Numbered from the stretch's first letter, positions 1 through 6,492 are shown. The stretch is DNA of 7,010 nucleotides from Chloroflexota bacterium (GCA_010092775.1 JAADYZ010000349.1:1-7010); one strand, 5' to 3'. Translations and numbers: made by a program. Notes: generated by a model not told the origin, from the sequence alone.

Positions 1-198
1 AAGCTCCCACCTGCGATAGAGCGCCACCTGCGTGTTGATCGGCTCGCCGTCGAACTCGTTGACCAGCGTCTGCCGGAAGTCCTCGTGCAGTCCATAGCGC
101 TGCCGCGCCAGCCCGGTGATTTCCTCGGCAATGGCGGCCAGATCGCTCTCCTGCTGCGCGGTCAGATTGGGGATGGGCAGACGTTCGACGAATTGTGG
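1..198 (-). pseudogene. Fragment of type IIG (Eco57I-like) restriction-methylase, C-terminal region
   Basis: Read on the minus strand from 198 down to the window edge, 66 codons are open. They begin immediately after an in-frame TAG (199-201). The peptide starts PQFVERLPIPNLTAQQ, continues through ITGLARQRYGL, and ends ALYRRWEL at the edge. The ERLPIP block, followed by a helical stretch with a later W-E-L, is what I associate with the part of Eco57I-type/class I adenine-specific DNA methylases (type IIG restriction-modification enzymes) after the target-recognition domain. There is no start codon and no methylase motif (NPPY or the SAM-binding G-rich loop). Similarity stops abruptly at about 192 next to the stop codon. 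I therefore read it as the severed 3' part of a larger gene whose 5' end was lost, rather than as a gene start. The rest lies beyond position 1. The family call rests on a short motif and is moderate; that the segment was once coding is more certain. Confidence 0.5.
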
Positions 199-418
199 CT
201 AAACTCTATAGCGCCAGTATCCAAGTCGGACATCATGCACAGTTGCAATCTGGGAAATGAAGAGCCAGCTTATACGGCTCTGCATGATAGCTAAGGTTGC
301 CAAGTTTGTGTCACTGATGAAAAAGCCCGTATTGTTGATTGAGAAATCTGATTCATCCCAAGAAAAACGTGGGAAACGGGCTATATCACCCCAAACGATT
401 TTGCGCTTACTAAACTCT
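199..418. other. Non-coding/unassigned stretch between two gene remnants
   Basis: I see no recognisable gene here. The base composition is visibly more A/T-rich than the flanking genes. It contains a weak hairpin (AGAGCC at 261-266, GGCTCT at 276-281, loop of 9, no T-run). It also has a 7-bp inverted repeat (AGCCCGT at 324-330, ACGGGCT at 376-382). A 35-codon ATG frame at 317-424 (+) starts MKKPVLLIEK, but it has no upstream ribosome-binding site and no family resemblance that I recognise. The stretch is best regarded as eroded sequence left when the upstream methylase gene was broken. Confidence 0.5.
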
Positions 419-575
419 TCATAATATGAACAAAGACGTTGGCCCTAAGGGAACCCACACAATGTCGCCCTGGCTAGCCAGGTGGCTGAGATAAGTCAGT
501 AAGTCTTGGCGGGGGGGGGCGGACGTGGCACAGTAGCGTCTCTCCGACGGGCGGTTTAGCCGTTGACGCTAGCAT
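419..575 (-). pseudogene. Degenerate small ORF, possibly PriA N-terminal remnant, frame broken at a G9 tract
   Basis: On the minus strand an ATG at 575-573 is preceded by AGGAGA seven bases upstream, a good ribosome-binding site. It opens MLASTAKPPVGETLLCHVRP and ends in a stop at 474-476. The frame one base away, entered at the run of nine G (511-519; C on the minus strand), reads RQDLLTYLSHLASQGDIVWV and then PLG, before a stop at 419-421. Joined across the homopolymer, the two pieces loosely resemble the first 45 residues of Chloroflexota primosomal proteins: a strand followed by G-E-T-x-x-x-H-V-x-P, then G-D-I-V-x-V-P-L-G, comparable to the usual G-x-x-V-x-V-P-F-G. The family match is weak. 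That one start region continues into a coherent peptide after a one-base slip is what is seen directly. A short functional peptide or chance cannot be excluded. Confidence 0.3.
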
Positions 576-702
576 GACATTCTCCTACATGCTTCCTCTT
601 TCGTCCCGAAGCGTATAGCTAGCGGCCCAATGAGATTCCCTATTGTTAGACCATTGGAATCGGCATTCTGCTGAGAGGTCTTGCGCCCCCACGATGCTAG
701 CG
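469..702. promoter_or_regulatory. Cluster of four GCTAGC palindromes upstream of the kinase gene
   Basis: GCTAGC occurs at 473-478, 568-573, 618-623 and 696-701, which is four copies in about 230 bases. Elsewhere in the window I found it only near 1959 and 5416, both inside genes. The first copy sits at the centre of a perfect 14-bp palindrome (469-482, CCTGGCTAGCCAGG). The second and fourth share a longer 9-mer in opposite orientation: CGCTAGCAT at 567-575 and ATGCTAGCG at 694-702. The fourth lies inside the spacer of the proposed kinase promoter, and the second covers the start codon of the minus-strand remnant. This placement would suit operator sites of a dimeric regulator controlling divergent transcription. 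Function is inference; only the spacing and symmetry are observed. Confidence 0.35.
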
Positions 703-710
703 CATACAAT
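681..710 (+). promoter_or_regulatory. Putative sigma-70-type promoter of the histidine kinase gene
   Basis: TTGCGC (681-686, four of six matches to TTGACA) and TACAAT (705-710, five of six to TATAAT) are separated by 18 bases. A start of transcription near 717 would give a short leader containing the AGGAG at 729-733 and the ATG at 745. This favours the 745 start over the in-frame TTG at 643, which would lie upstream of the promoter. A GCTAGC palindrome fills the spacer and could be an operator. Confidence 0.45.
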
Positions 711-744
711 CGATTCAGAGGACTTATCAGGAGCACTTGATTCA

Positions 745-2514
745 ATGGAATGGCAATTCACTCCAGCAGCATTGCTTTATGCTGCGGCTTTTGTCGTTAG
801 CCTGGGTTTGGGCGTCTATGGCTGGCGAATGCGGGCACAGAAAGGCGCGCCGATCTTTACTCTGATGATCCTGGCGTCTGCCTTCTGGTCATTGGGCTAT
901 CTCTTTGGCTTTTTCAGTGCTACGCCGGCCTGGAAACTCACCATGCTGCGCGTTGAATACCTGGGTATCACGGCGGCACCTGTGCTATGGGTCTTGTTTG
1001 TATTGGTTTACGCCAACTATGAACAGCCGCTCAAGCCACGTACCATCGCCTTGGTCAGCTTGATCCCAGCCGTGATGATGGTGTTGGTGCTATTTGTCCA
1101 GCGCCACCCCCTCATTTACCAAAGCTATGATTTTGTGCAAGTGGGAAACCTATTGCTCTTTCAAAAGGAATATGGTGTCGGGTTCTGGATCTTTGCGGGC
1201 TACCAGTACATTTTAACCTTTGCCGGGTCTGTGCTGTTGTTGGTGGCTGTGGTGCGCTTCCCCTCGCTGTTTCAACGGCAGGCTGCTCTATTGACCGCTG
1301 CGGCGCTGATGCCTATTCTGGTGAACGTGCTCTACATCACAGGGAACAACCCGATCGCACCTTATGATCCATCACCGGTCGCTTTTGTTCTTACGGGTTC
1401 CTTGGTAGCCGTCACGATCTGGCAATATCGATTGCTCGACGTTGTACCTGTTGCACACCATTTGGTGTTTGAGAGCGTCAGTAACGGCGTGATCATCTTT
1501 GATGCCAAAGGGGCGATCTTAGAAGTGAATCCGGCTGCTGAAGGCATATTGAAGCAAAGCGAGCAGGCAGTGCTGGGCAAAGCCCTGGTTGAGGCCTTCC
1601 CTAAACCGCTGGATCCACTGGCCACGCGAGATGATAGCAAGACGGTGAAGTCTGAAGTAACCATTGACGATGCAATCTACGAGTTGCAAATCACCCCCAT
1701 TCGTGAACGTGGGGAGGAATTCTCCGGACACATCCTGATGCTGTATGATGTGACGGAGCAACGACGGTTGATCAAGGAGTTGGACGCTTACGCTAGAACC
1801 GTTGCGCATGATTTGAAAAGCCCGATCAGCACAATCTATCTCTATGCACAGATGCTGCTGATGAATGAGGAGCAGTGGGACAGCCGCTCGCTTTCTTTTA
1901 TCAAGCGGATTGAACGTGGCGCGCTGAAAACTTCTGATATTGTCGATTCGCTGCTACTGCTAGCTCGACTGCGGCAGGACGAGCAGGTTGTCAGGGTTCC
2001 GGTGGACATGGATGAGGTGATTGACGCCGTACAAGGGCGATTAGCAGATGTGATTGAGGACTCCGGGGCTGAAATCTGCGTTCCAGATGGTTTGCCAGGG
2101 GCAATAGGTTTTCCGTCTTGGGTTGAAGAGATGTGGGTTAACTATGTCAGCAATGCCTTGAAGTATGGTGGCAAACCGCCCAAGGTTGAGATCGGTGCGG
2201 AAGCACGGGATGGTCTGGTGCGTTATTGGGTGAAAGACAACGGCAAAGGGCTAACAGCGGAAGAACAGGCCGATTTGTTCGAAGAGTTTGCGCGACTGGA
2301 GAAGCACAAACACGCTGTTGACGGTCATGGCCTGGGCTTGTCGATCGTCAAACGGATCGCGACTCGTTTGGGTGGTGAAGTCGGCTGCGAAAGTGTGATC
2401 GGTCAGGGAAGCACGTTCTGGTTCACCCTGCCGAGCCCGAGTCCATCCGCTGAAACGTCTACAGGTGCCAAGACAGTGGCCTCACTTGAGCAAGAAGCGC
2501 AGGGCGTCGGGTAA
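745..2514 (+). CDS. Orphan membrane sensor histidine kinase: 7TM sensor, PAS, HisKA, HATPase
   Basis: This is a 589-residue sensor kinase expected to autophosphorylate on a histidine in response to a signal sensed at or in the membrane, then pass the phosphate to a response regulator. Residues about 5-235 form seven hydrophobic helices of the HisKA_7TM type, starting MEWQFTPAALLYAAAF. A PAS domain follows at about 240-345 (VFESVSNGVIIFD). The dimerisation/phosphoacceptor helix contains H355 in AHDLKSPIS. The ATPase domain has the N-box (N466, N470 in NYVSNALKY), the G1 box DNGKGL (498-503), an F-box (FEEFARLEK) and the G2 box GHGLGL (527-532), so all catalytic motifs are present. The last 20 or so residues are a polar tail. 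I chose ATG 745 because AGGAG lies 11 bases upstream and the family-typical MEWxFTP begins there. The in-frame TTG at 643 would add 34 polar residues without a ribosome-binding site. No response regulator is adjacent, so it is an orphan kinase here and its signal is unknown. Confidence 0.93.
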   Translation: MEWQFTPAALLYAAAFVVSLGLGVYGWRMRAQKGAPIFTLMILASAFWSLGYLFGFFSATPAWKLTMLRVEYLGITAAPVLWVLFVLVYANYEQPLKPRTIALVSLIPAVMMVLVLFVQRHPLIYQSYDFVQVGNLLLFQKEYGVGFWIFAGYQYILTFAGSVLLLVAVVRFPSLFQRQAALLTAAALMPILVNVLYITGNNPIAPYDPSPVAFVLTGSLVAVTIWQYRLLDVVPVAHHLVFESVSNGVIIFDAKGAILEVNPAAEGILKQSEQAVLGKALVEAFPKPLDPLATRDDSKTVKSEVTIDDAIYELQITPIRERGEEFSGHILMLYDVTEQRRLIKELDAYARTVAHDLKSPISTIYLYAQMLLMNEEQWDSRSLSFIKRIERGALKTSDIVDSLLLLARLRQDEQVVRVPVDMDEVIDAVQGRLADVIEDSGAEICVPDGLPGAIGFPSWVEEMWVNYVSNALKYGGKPPKVEIGAEARDGLVRYWVKDNGKGLTAEEQADLFEEFARLEKHKHAVDGHGLGLSIVKRIATRLGGEVGCESVIGQGSTFWFTLPSPSPSAETSTGAKTVASLEQEAQGVG

Positions 2515-3011
2515 GCGTTTGGTCCAGGCTTCCTCATTGTGGATTGCTCCTTCGTCCTCCACATCCATGAGTGTATCATCTGCATAACCAGATACTTTGA
2601 ACTCGTTATAGAGTCGCAAAACGCTGTCCCGATAGATTCTGTGGGCGGCCTCTGGATCAACGTCAGGGACTAAGCGACGTCACCTTCGCGAGTGCCTACG
2701 TTGAGGTAGACGTGCCCCTTCCCAGATCCCTCATATTGGGAATACCCACAACAATGGCCTCGATGCCCTCAGTGGATAGGTCGGTTAGCGTTTCGTCAAC
2801 CTTCTATTTACCAGAGTAGCTTGCCACGGTGTCGAAGAGCTTATCGCCGTCGTGTATGAAAAGGGCCGGGTAGCGTCGATCACTTGAGGTATATGATGGG
2901 GGTCCACACTAATATGTGACGGGTGTTACTAAGTTGCGGTCTATGCAGATCGCTCATCATGAGCAGATCACCGATAGCGCTGTGCTCATCTCGCCCGTCT
3001 GTGTATGAATG
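2482..3011 (-). pseudogene. Decayed Fes/putative-esterase family (alpha/beta hydrolase) gene
   Basis: Four blocks in three minus-strand frames line up, in order, with the putative-esterase (enterochelin esterase/esterase D-like) family. Block 3011-2880 includes DEHSAIGDL, then SDLHRPQLSNTRHILVW, ending in TGA. Block 2881-2732 has RRYPALFIHDGDKLFD, an internal TAG at 2804-2806, then VDETLTDL and EAIVVGIPNM. Block 2729-2670 has GHVYLNVGTREGDV, then TAG. Block 2670-2482 has VDPEAAHRIYRDSVLRLYNE, then DEGAIHNEEAW (with the presumed catalytic His) and the ending RLPDALRFLLK plus TGA. The middle of the family, including the G-x-S-x-G nucleophile elbow between VGIPNM and VYLNVGT, is missing entirely, so a deletion of roughly 100 codons has occurred in addition to frameshifts and stops. 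A little more of the N-terminus may lie at 3012-3125 (SNVEV just upstream). The last 33 bases overlap the kinase 3' end on the opposite strand. No active enzyme can be made. Confidence 0.85.
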
Positions 3012-3115
3012 CCACCTCGACATTGGATTTGCTCTTCCTGATGAAAGTTACTCTGCCCTCCATCTTGACTGATCCGAGCTGTTCTGACCAATAGATGTTT
3101 TGAGGTGCGCTAATC

Positions 3116-3143
3116 TTGACTTTGATGTGGTTCTTATTATAAA
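3116..3143 (+). promoter_or_regulatory. Putative sigma-70-type promoter of the methyltransferase gene
   Basis: TTGACT (3116-3121, five of six to consensus) and TATAAA (3138-3143, five of six) are separated by 16 bases in an A/T-rich stretch directly before the methyltransferase gene. Transcription would start near 3150, giving a leader of about 24 bases with the ribosome-binding site GAGGTGA at 3164-3170. This is the best-looking promoter in the window. Confidence 0.6.
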
Positions 3144-3146
3144 ATG

Positions 3147-3156
3147 AGGTATACCT
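3147..3156. promoter_or_regulatory. 10-bp perfect palindrome AGGTATACCT at the predicted transcription start
   Basis: AGGTATACCT is its own reverse complement and is centred on the expected start point of the 3116-3143 promoter. A repressor bound here would block initiation, so it is a candidate operator. No repressor gene is adjacent, and a 10-bp palindrome can arise by chance in A/T-rich DNA, so the role is inferred from position only. Confidence 0.35.
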
Positions 3157-3163
3157 AAATAAA

Positions 3164-3170
3164 GAGGTGA
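3164..3170 (+). promoter_or_regulatory. Ribosome-binding site fixing the methyltransferase start
   Basis: GAGGTGA ends three bases before ATG 3174-3176 and matches the anti-Shine-Dalgarno well. It selects this ATG over the ATG in another frame at 3167, which it overlaps. Confidence 0.7.
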
Positions 3171-3173
3171 GCC

Positions 3174-3878
3174 ATGACAACTCAAGAAGAGACCATATCT
3201 CCGCAGGCATTCCTGCGCTTTGCACTCGGAACGTTGATCATACCGGCCTTTGTGCTGTTTGTGGCTGCCGGGCAGGTCGACTGGGCGCTCGGTTGGGCCT
3301 ACATTACCCTGCTGTGGCTGGCAGGCGTGATCAGTCGATTGATCGTCTGGCGGGTTAACCCCAGTCTCTTGGTCGAACGCAGTAGTTTTGGCAAGGGTAA
3401 GAACGTTGAACCTTGGGACCGCATCATGAGCCTCTTGATTGGACTAGTTGGTCCATTGGCGATGCTGATCGTCGCAGGGCTGGACCATCGCTTTGGCTGG
3501 TCACCAAACCCGACCTTAGCTGTGATGGGAGCGGCATGGCTCGTGATCGCGATTGGTTACACACTCGCAACCTGGGCGATGATCGAAAACCGTTTCTTCT
3601 CTGGTTACGTGCGAATTCAAGACGATCGCGGCCATGTTGTGATCGATAGTGGCCCGTATGCCTTTGTCCGGCATCCCGGCTACGCCAGCGTTGTTTTCGC
3701 CTATCTGGCCACACCTTTTGCGCTCGGTACCCTGTGGGTGTTGATCCCCGTCTTGTTGTGGCTAGTCGCCATCGTCGTGCGGACCGCTCTGGAAGATCAA
3801 ACGCTTCAGACCAAGCTGCCCGGTTATGCCGAATACGCGCAGCGAGTGCGCTATCGGCTCTTTCCTGGCATCTGGTGA
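3174..3878 (+). CDS. Integral membrane methyltransferase, bacterial ICMT/PEMT-like family
   Basis: This 234-residue multi-helix membrane protein probably transfers a methyl group from S-adenosylmethionine to a small or lipid-linked acceptor at the membrane. Hydrophobic helices lie at about 15-33, 38-58, 86-103, 113-137 and 172-203. The C-terminal half carries the family signature: a conserved stretch from N139 (NRFFSGYVRI) to SGPYAFVRHPGYAS (159-172), with R166-H167-P168-G169-Y170 forming the cofactor-binding core. Acidic E207/D208 in RTALEDQTL follow, and then the ending GYAEYAQRVRYRLFPGIW (217-234), so the C-terminus is complete. Isoprenylcysteine carboxyl methyltransferases of eukaryotes act on prenylated CaaX proteins. 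Bacterial relatives mostly have unknown acceptors, so the specific reaction is not assigned. The start is ATG 3174 with GAGGTGA at 3164-3170. It is transcribed alone from its own promoter, converging on the LuxR-type gene. Confidence 0.88.
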   Translation: MTTQEETISPQAFLRFALGTLIIPAFVLFVAAGQVDWALGWAYITLLWLAGVISRLIVWRVNPSLLVERSSFGKGKNVEPWDRIMSLLIGLVGPLAMLIVAGLDHRFGWSPNPTLAVMGAAWLVIAIGYTLATWAMIENRFFSGYVRIQDDRGHVVIDSGPYAFVRHPGYASVVFAYLATPFALGTLWVLIPVLLWLVAIVVRTALEDQTLQTKLPGYAEYAQRVRYRLFPGIW

Positions 3879-3879
3879 G

Positions 3880-3979
3880 CTAGATCAGCCGCAGATCGCG
3901 AGCGCGGGCAATAGCTTGTGTCCGGCTGTCTAGATCAGCCGCAGATCGCGAGCGCGGGCAATAGCTTGTGTCCGGCTGT
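3880..3979. repeat. Exact 50-bp tandem duplication at the convergent gene junction
   Basis: The 50 bases at 3880-3929 are repeated without a mismatch at 3930-3979. Both copies begin CTAGATCAGCCGCAGATCGC and end TCCGGCTGT. The right copy (3930-3979) is the genuine 3' end of the LuxR-type gene, encoding its last 15 residues plus the TAG stop. The left copy is an extra, untranslated duplicate lying between that stop and the methyltransferase stop (3876-3878). Removing one copy would leave the two convergent stop codons one base apart. Perfect identity points to a recent event, or to an assembly or cloning artefact. Confidence 0.97.
3923..3941. other. Small hairpin created at the duplication junction
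   Basis: CGGCTG (3923-3928) and CAGCCG (3936-3941) can pair around a 7-base loop that contains the palindrome TCTAGA (3929-3934). The stem spans the join between the two 50-bp copies and would not exist in a single-copy arrangement. There is no T-run on either side, so it does not qualify as a standard intrinsic terminator. It could still slow or process convergent transcripts. Confidence 0.5.
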
Positions 3980-6488
3980 GAACACCAAGTTTGCTGTAGA
4001 GATTATTGGTGTGGCGTTTGACTGTCCCGACCGCGATGAACAGGCGCTGCCCAATCTCAGCATTCGACAAACCGTCGGCGATGAGAGCCAAGACCTCCAG
4101 TTCGCGCTCGCTCAAGGGCTCCAGCAGCGGCTGCTGCGGAGCCGGTTTTTCTCCACGTGCGAAAGATAAAGTGGCATCGACGAACTGAGGGGCTGTATCC
4201 CGAGCTAATCGTACATGTTCGAGAAGCTGCGGGGCTTCATCCAAAAAAGCCCGATAGTAGCTCTCTTCGTGAGCCAATTCGACCGCCCGCCGGATTGCTT
4301 GTTCGCGCTGATCCTCGAAGTGCGACGACAGGATCAACGACGTGATCAGGCTGCGGATCAGACCATTGGCCTCTGTGAATTGGACAATACGATCTAAGAG
4401 ACGCTGCGCCTGTTCCAATCGGCGTTCTGCCAGCAATAAGCGCACATAGACCAGCGTTGGCTCCAGGCGAATGTAGACCAGCGGCATATCAATGCTTTGG
4501 CCGCTCTCACGTGCCCAGCGCCGTACCGCCATGCGGTGCCCCTGACGCAGCTTGATGTGTGCCTCACGCGCGTAAAGCCAGGTTGGGTCGGTCAGGGCTG
4601 TGTCTTGTGCCAGACGCTGTCCCTGGCGCAACTTGGCCAAGGCATCTTCTACGTGACCTTGAGCGTAGAGCAGCAATGACTGGGCATTCACCGTCACGAC
4701 TGGCAGCATCTCCAGATTAGATTGATCGACGAGGGCTTGGGCTTCACTGAGGGTTTGGGTCGCTTCAGCAAGTTGGTTCGCCTCATATTCGAGATACGCC
4801 ATCTGAGTGAGCAACAGCGCTGCCATCGCGGAGTAACCTCGGTTGGGCATTGAGTAGCGATCAAGGGCTTCTGTACAGGTTTGCAGGGCTTCGCGGCGGC
4901 GACCGTTATTGTTGAGGGCCGCGACTAAACCCATATCAACCGTCGCCATGAAGATCTGATCATTGAGCCTGGCCCCCAAGCTCTGGGCTACCTGGAACGC
5001 TTCAATCGCTCCTTCGATTGGGCCGGTTCGCTCCTGAGACTCTGCTTCGATCCACAAGCCGATAATCCGCCACTCATCGGCCAGAGGCCCATCCAGCGCA
5101 TGCTGGGCCAGCCGCCGCGCCTCAGTGTAGTCGCCCTGGCCCATGAGTGCGATATAAGCTCCCAGCAAGTCTGCTTGCGGAATGTCGTGCTGAACATAGG
5201 ACTGCGCTGTGCGCAAGTCACCCATCAACGCGAGGCTCCAGCCTTGGATAGCAGCCAGAATGGGCGTGTTCAAAATGGCCTGTTGCGGAATTTGCTGAAG
5301 CCAGCGGCCTAAGGTGATAAGCTCCCCGCTGTGAAAGGCTTGTTCTGCGATCTGGGCCATGTCCTGCGCTGCATCATCAGGATCGATATGAACGTAGGTC
5401 AACGCATGGCGTAATGCTAGCCGGTGTTGATCAGTTTGCCGATACCAGTGGGCGGCACGCTGATGAAGATCGTAGCGTTCTTCCGGACTGAGTGACATGC
5501 GCAGCATATCGCCAAAGAGCGTATGGTAGCGATAGGCTCCGCGCTGATTGTCCAACGGTTCAATGAACAGGTTAGCCGTGTCGAGATAATCCAGAATGCT
5601 CTGACTATCGTCAGTCTCCAATAGACTGTCGCACAGCGGGGCTTGTAGTTCGCTTAAGATTGACGTGTGGCGTAGGAAGCGGCGCACTTGAGGTGTTTCA
5701 CGTTCGAGCACCTCGGCCAGCAAGTAATCCACGATGAATCGATCACTGCCAGAAAAGCTCTCGATAAACTGAGCGCTGTCTTCTGGGCTTCGTTGCAGGG
5801 CAAGGGCTGCCAGGTAGAGGCCGGTGATCCAACCTTCGGTGCGCTCGTCCAGGGCTGCGATCGCCTGCTCAGAGAGGGCAAGGCCCATCACATTGTTGAG
5901 GAAGCGGGCGGCTTCAGCGGGTGAAAATCGTAGGTCACGCTGCCGCACTTCGGTGATCATCCGGCGCGCACGTAACCGGGCCAGCGGCAGGGGCGGGTCC
6001 TCACGCGTTAAGATGATGAGGTGAAGCTGTGGCGGACCGTTCGCGACGAGAAAACTCAGCGCTTCATGAAGCGCTGGGGTGGTGATCACATGATAATCAT
6101 CCAGAGCCAACAGCAGCGTTTGATCGAGCTTGGCGGCCTCATTGATGACATGTGCCATGATTTCGTTTAGTTGCGGCGGCTGGCGTGGATCAGCGAGTTC
6201 GGTGGCTTCTGATCCCAAACCCAGGGATTGGAGTGCCTCCAAGAGATAAGATAGAAACCGAGCGGGATCGTTATCGTCGGGGTCCAGAGAATACCAGGCC
6301 ACAGGTAGCGCGCGCTCAAGCAGCCATGAGCTGACTAGTGTGGTTTTGCCAAAGCCCGCCGGTGCCGACACCAGCGACAACCGCCGATTCTGATCGAGGC
6401 CCGCGTCAAGGTCATCGATCAAGTGATCACGCGGGACGATCCCCGAATGGACGCGCGGAACACTCAGTTTGGTTCGTAGCAGCGGCAT
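3930..6488 (-). CDS. MalT-type LAL transcriptional regulator (large ATP-binding LuxR family)
   Basis: This 852-residue signal-transduction ATPase/activator binds ATP and probably a ligand or partner protein through its helical repeat region, and activates transcription through a C-terminal LuxR helix-turn-helix. The N-terminus MPLLRTKLSVPRVHSGIVPR is typical of the family. Walker A is at 42-50 (APAGFGKTT, K48), and Walker B is LLLALDDYH (about 125-133, D130/D131). A sensor-type ILTRED is at 159-164, and TEGWITGLYLAALAL at about 217-231 is the usual end of the NTPase part. Residues about 350-780 are alpha-helical TPR/MalT-like repeats. The last 61 residues (792-852) start LSERELEVLALIADGLSNAE and contain GTVKRHTNNLYSKLGVHSRT, an intact GerE-type DNA-binding domain. 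I chose ATG 6488-6486, not the in-frame ATG 45 codons upstream, because family similarity begins here, AGGTAGG precedes it, and the upstream gene stops only 4 bases before it. The 3' end is duplicated downstream, but the stop keeps the protein unaffected. The regulon is unknown. Confidence 0.92.
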   Translation of the reverse strand: MPLLRTKLSVPRVHSGIVPRDHLIDDLDAGLDQNRRLSLVSAPAGFGKTTLVSSWLLERALPVAWYSLDPDDNDPARFLSYLLEALQSLGLGSEATELADPRQPPQLNEIMAHVINEAAKLDQTLLLALDDYHVITTPALHEALSFLVANGPPQLHLIILTREDPPLPLARLRARRMITEVRQRDLRFSPAEAARFLNNVMGLALSEQAIAALDERTEGWITGLYLAALALQRSPEDSAQFIESFSGSDRFIVDYLLAEVLERETPQVRRFLRHTSILSELQAPLCDSLLETDDSQSILDYLDTANLFIEPLDNQRGAYRYHTLFGDMLRMSLSPEERYDLHQRAAHWYRQTDQHRLALRHALTYVHIDPDDAAQDMAQIAEQAFHSGELITLGRWLQQIPQQAILNTPILAAIQGWSLALMGDLRTAQSYVQHDIPQADLLGAYIALMGQGDYTEARRLAQHALDGPLADEWRIIGLWIEAESQERTGPIEGAIEAFQVAQSLGARLNDQIFMATVDMGLVAALNNNGRRREALQTCTEALDRYSMPNRGYSAMAALLLTQMAYLEYEANQLAEATQTLSEAQALVDQSNLEMLPVVTVNAQSLLLYAQGHVEDALAKLRQGQRLAQDTALTDPTWLYAREAHIKLRQGHRMAVRRWARESGQSIDMPLVYIRLEPTLVYVRLLLAERRLEQAQRLLDRIVQFTEANGLIRSLITSLILSSHFEDQREQAIRRAVELAHEESYYRAFLDEAPQLLEHVRLARDTAPQFVDATLSFARGEKPAPQQPLLEPLSERELEVLALIADGLSNAEIGQRLFIAVGTVKRHTNNLYSKLGVHSRTQAIARARDLRLI

Positions 6489-6492
6489 CGAC

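Noticed and set aside
261..281. AGAGCC/GGCTCT hairpin as a terminator
   Set aside because: The stem is only six base pairs, there is no T-run, and no intact gene ends nearby.
85..294. Plus-strand 69-codon ORF at the left edge
   Set aside because: It is the complement of the restriction-methylase remnant, and its composition is that of an antisense shadow.
317..424. 35-codon ORF beginning MKKPVLLIEK
   Set aside because: It has no ribosome-binding site and no recognisable family. It is too short to support on its own in a degenerate region.
643..744. 34-codon N-terminal extension of the kinase from the TTG at 643
   Set aside because: It has no ribosome-binding site, is polar and unlike the family, and lies upstream of the proposed promoter. 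The ATG at 745 with AGGAG fits better.
2403..2660. Minus-strand 85-codon ORF overlapping the kinase end
   Set aside because: It is in the wrong frame relative to the esterase block at 2482-2670, which reads as a clear family C-terminus one frame away.
2986..3225. Minus-strand ORF starting inside the methyltransferase gene
   Set aside because: Its start is antisense to a real coding start and it has no family match. Part of it may cover the lost N-terminus of the decayed esterase, but it is not a gene in its own right.
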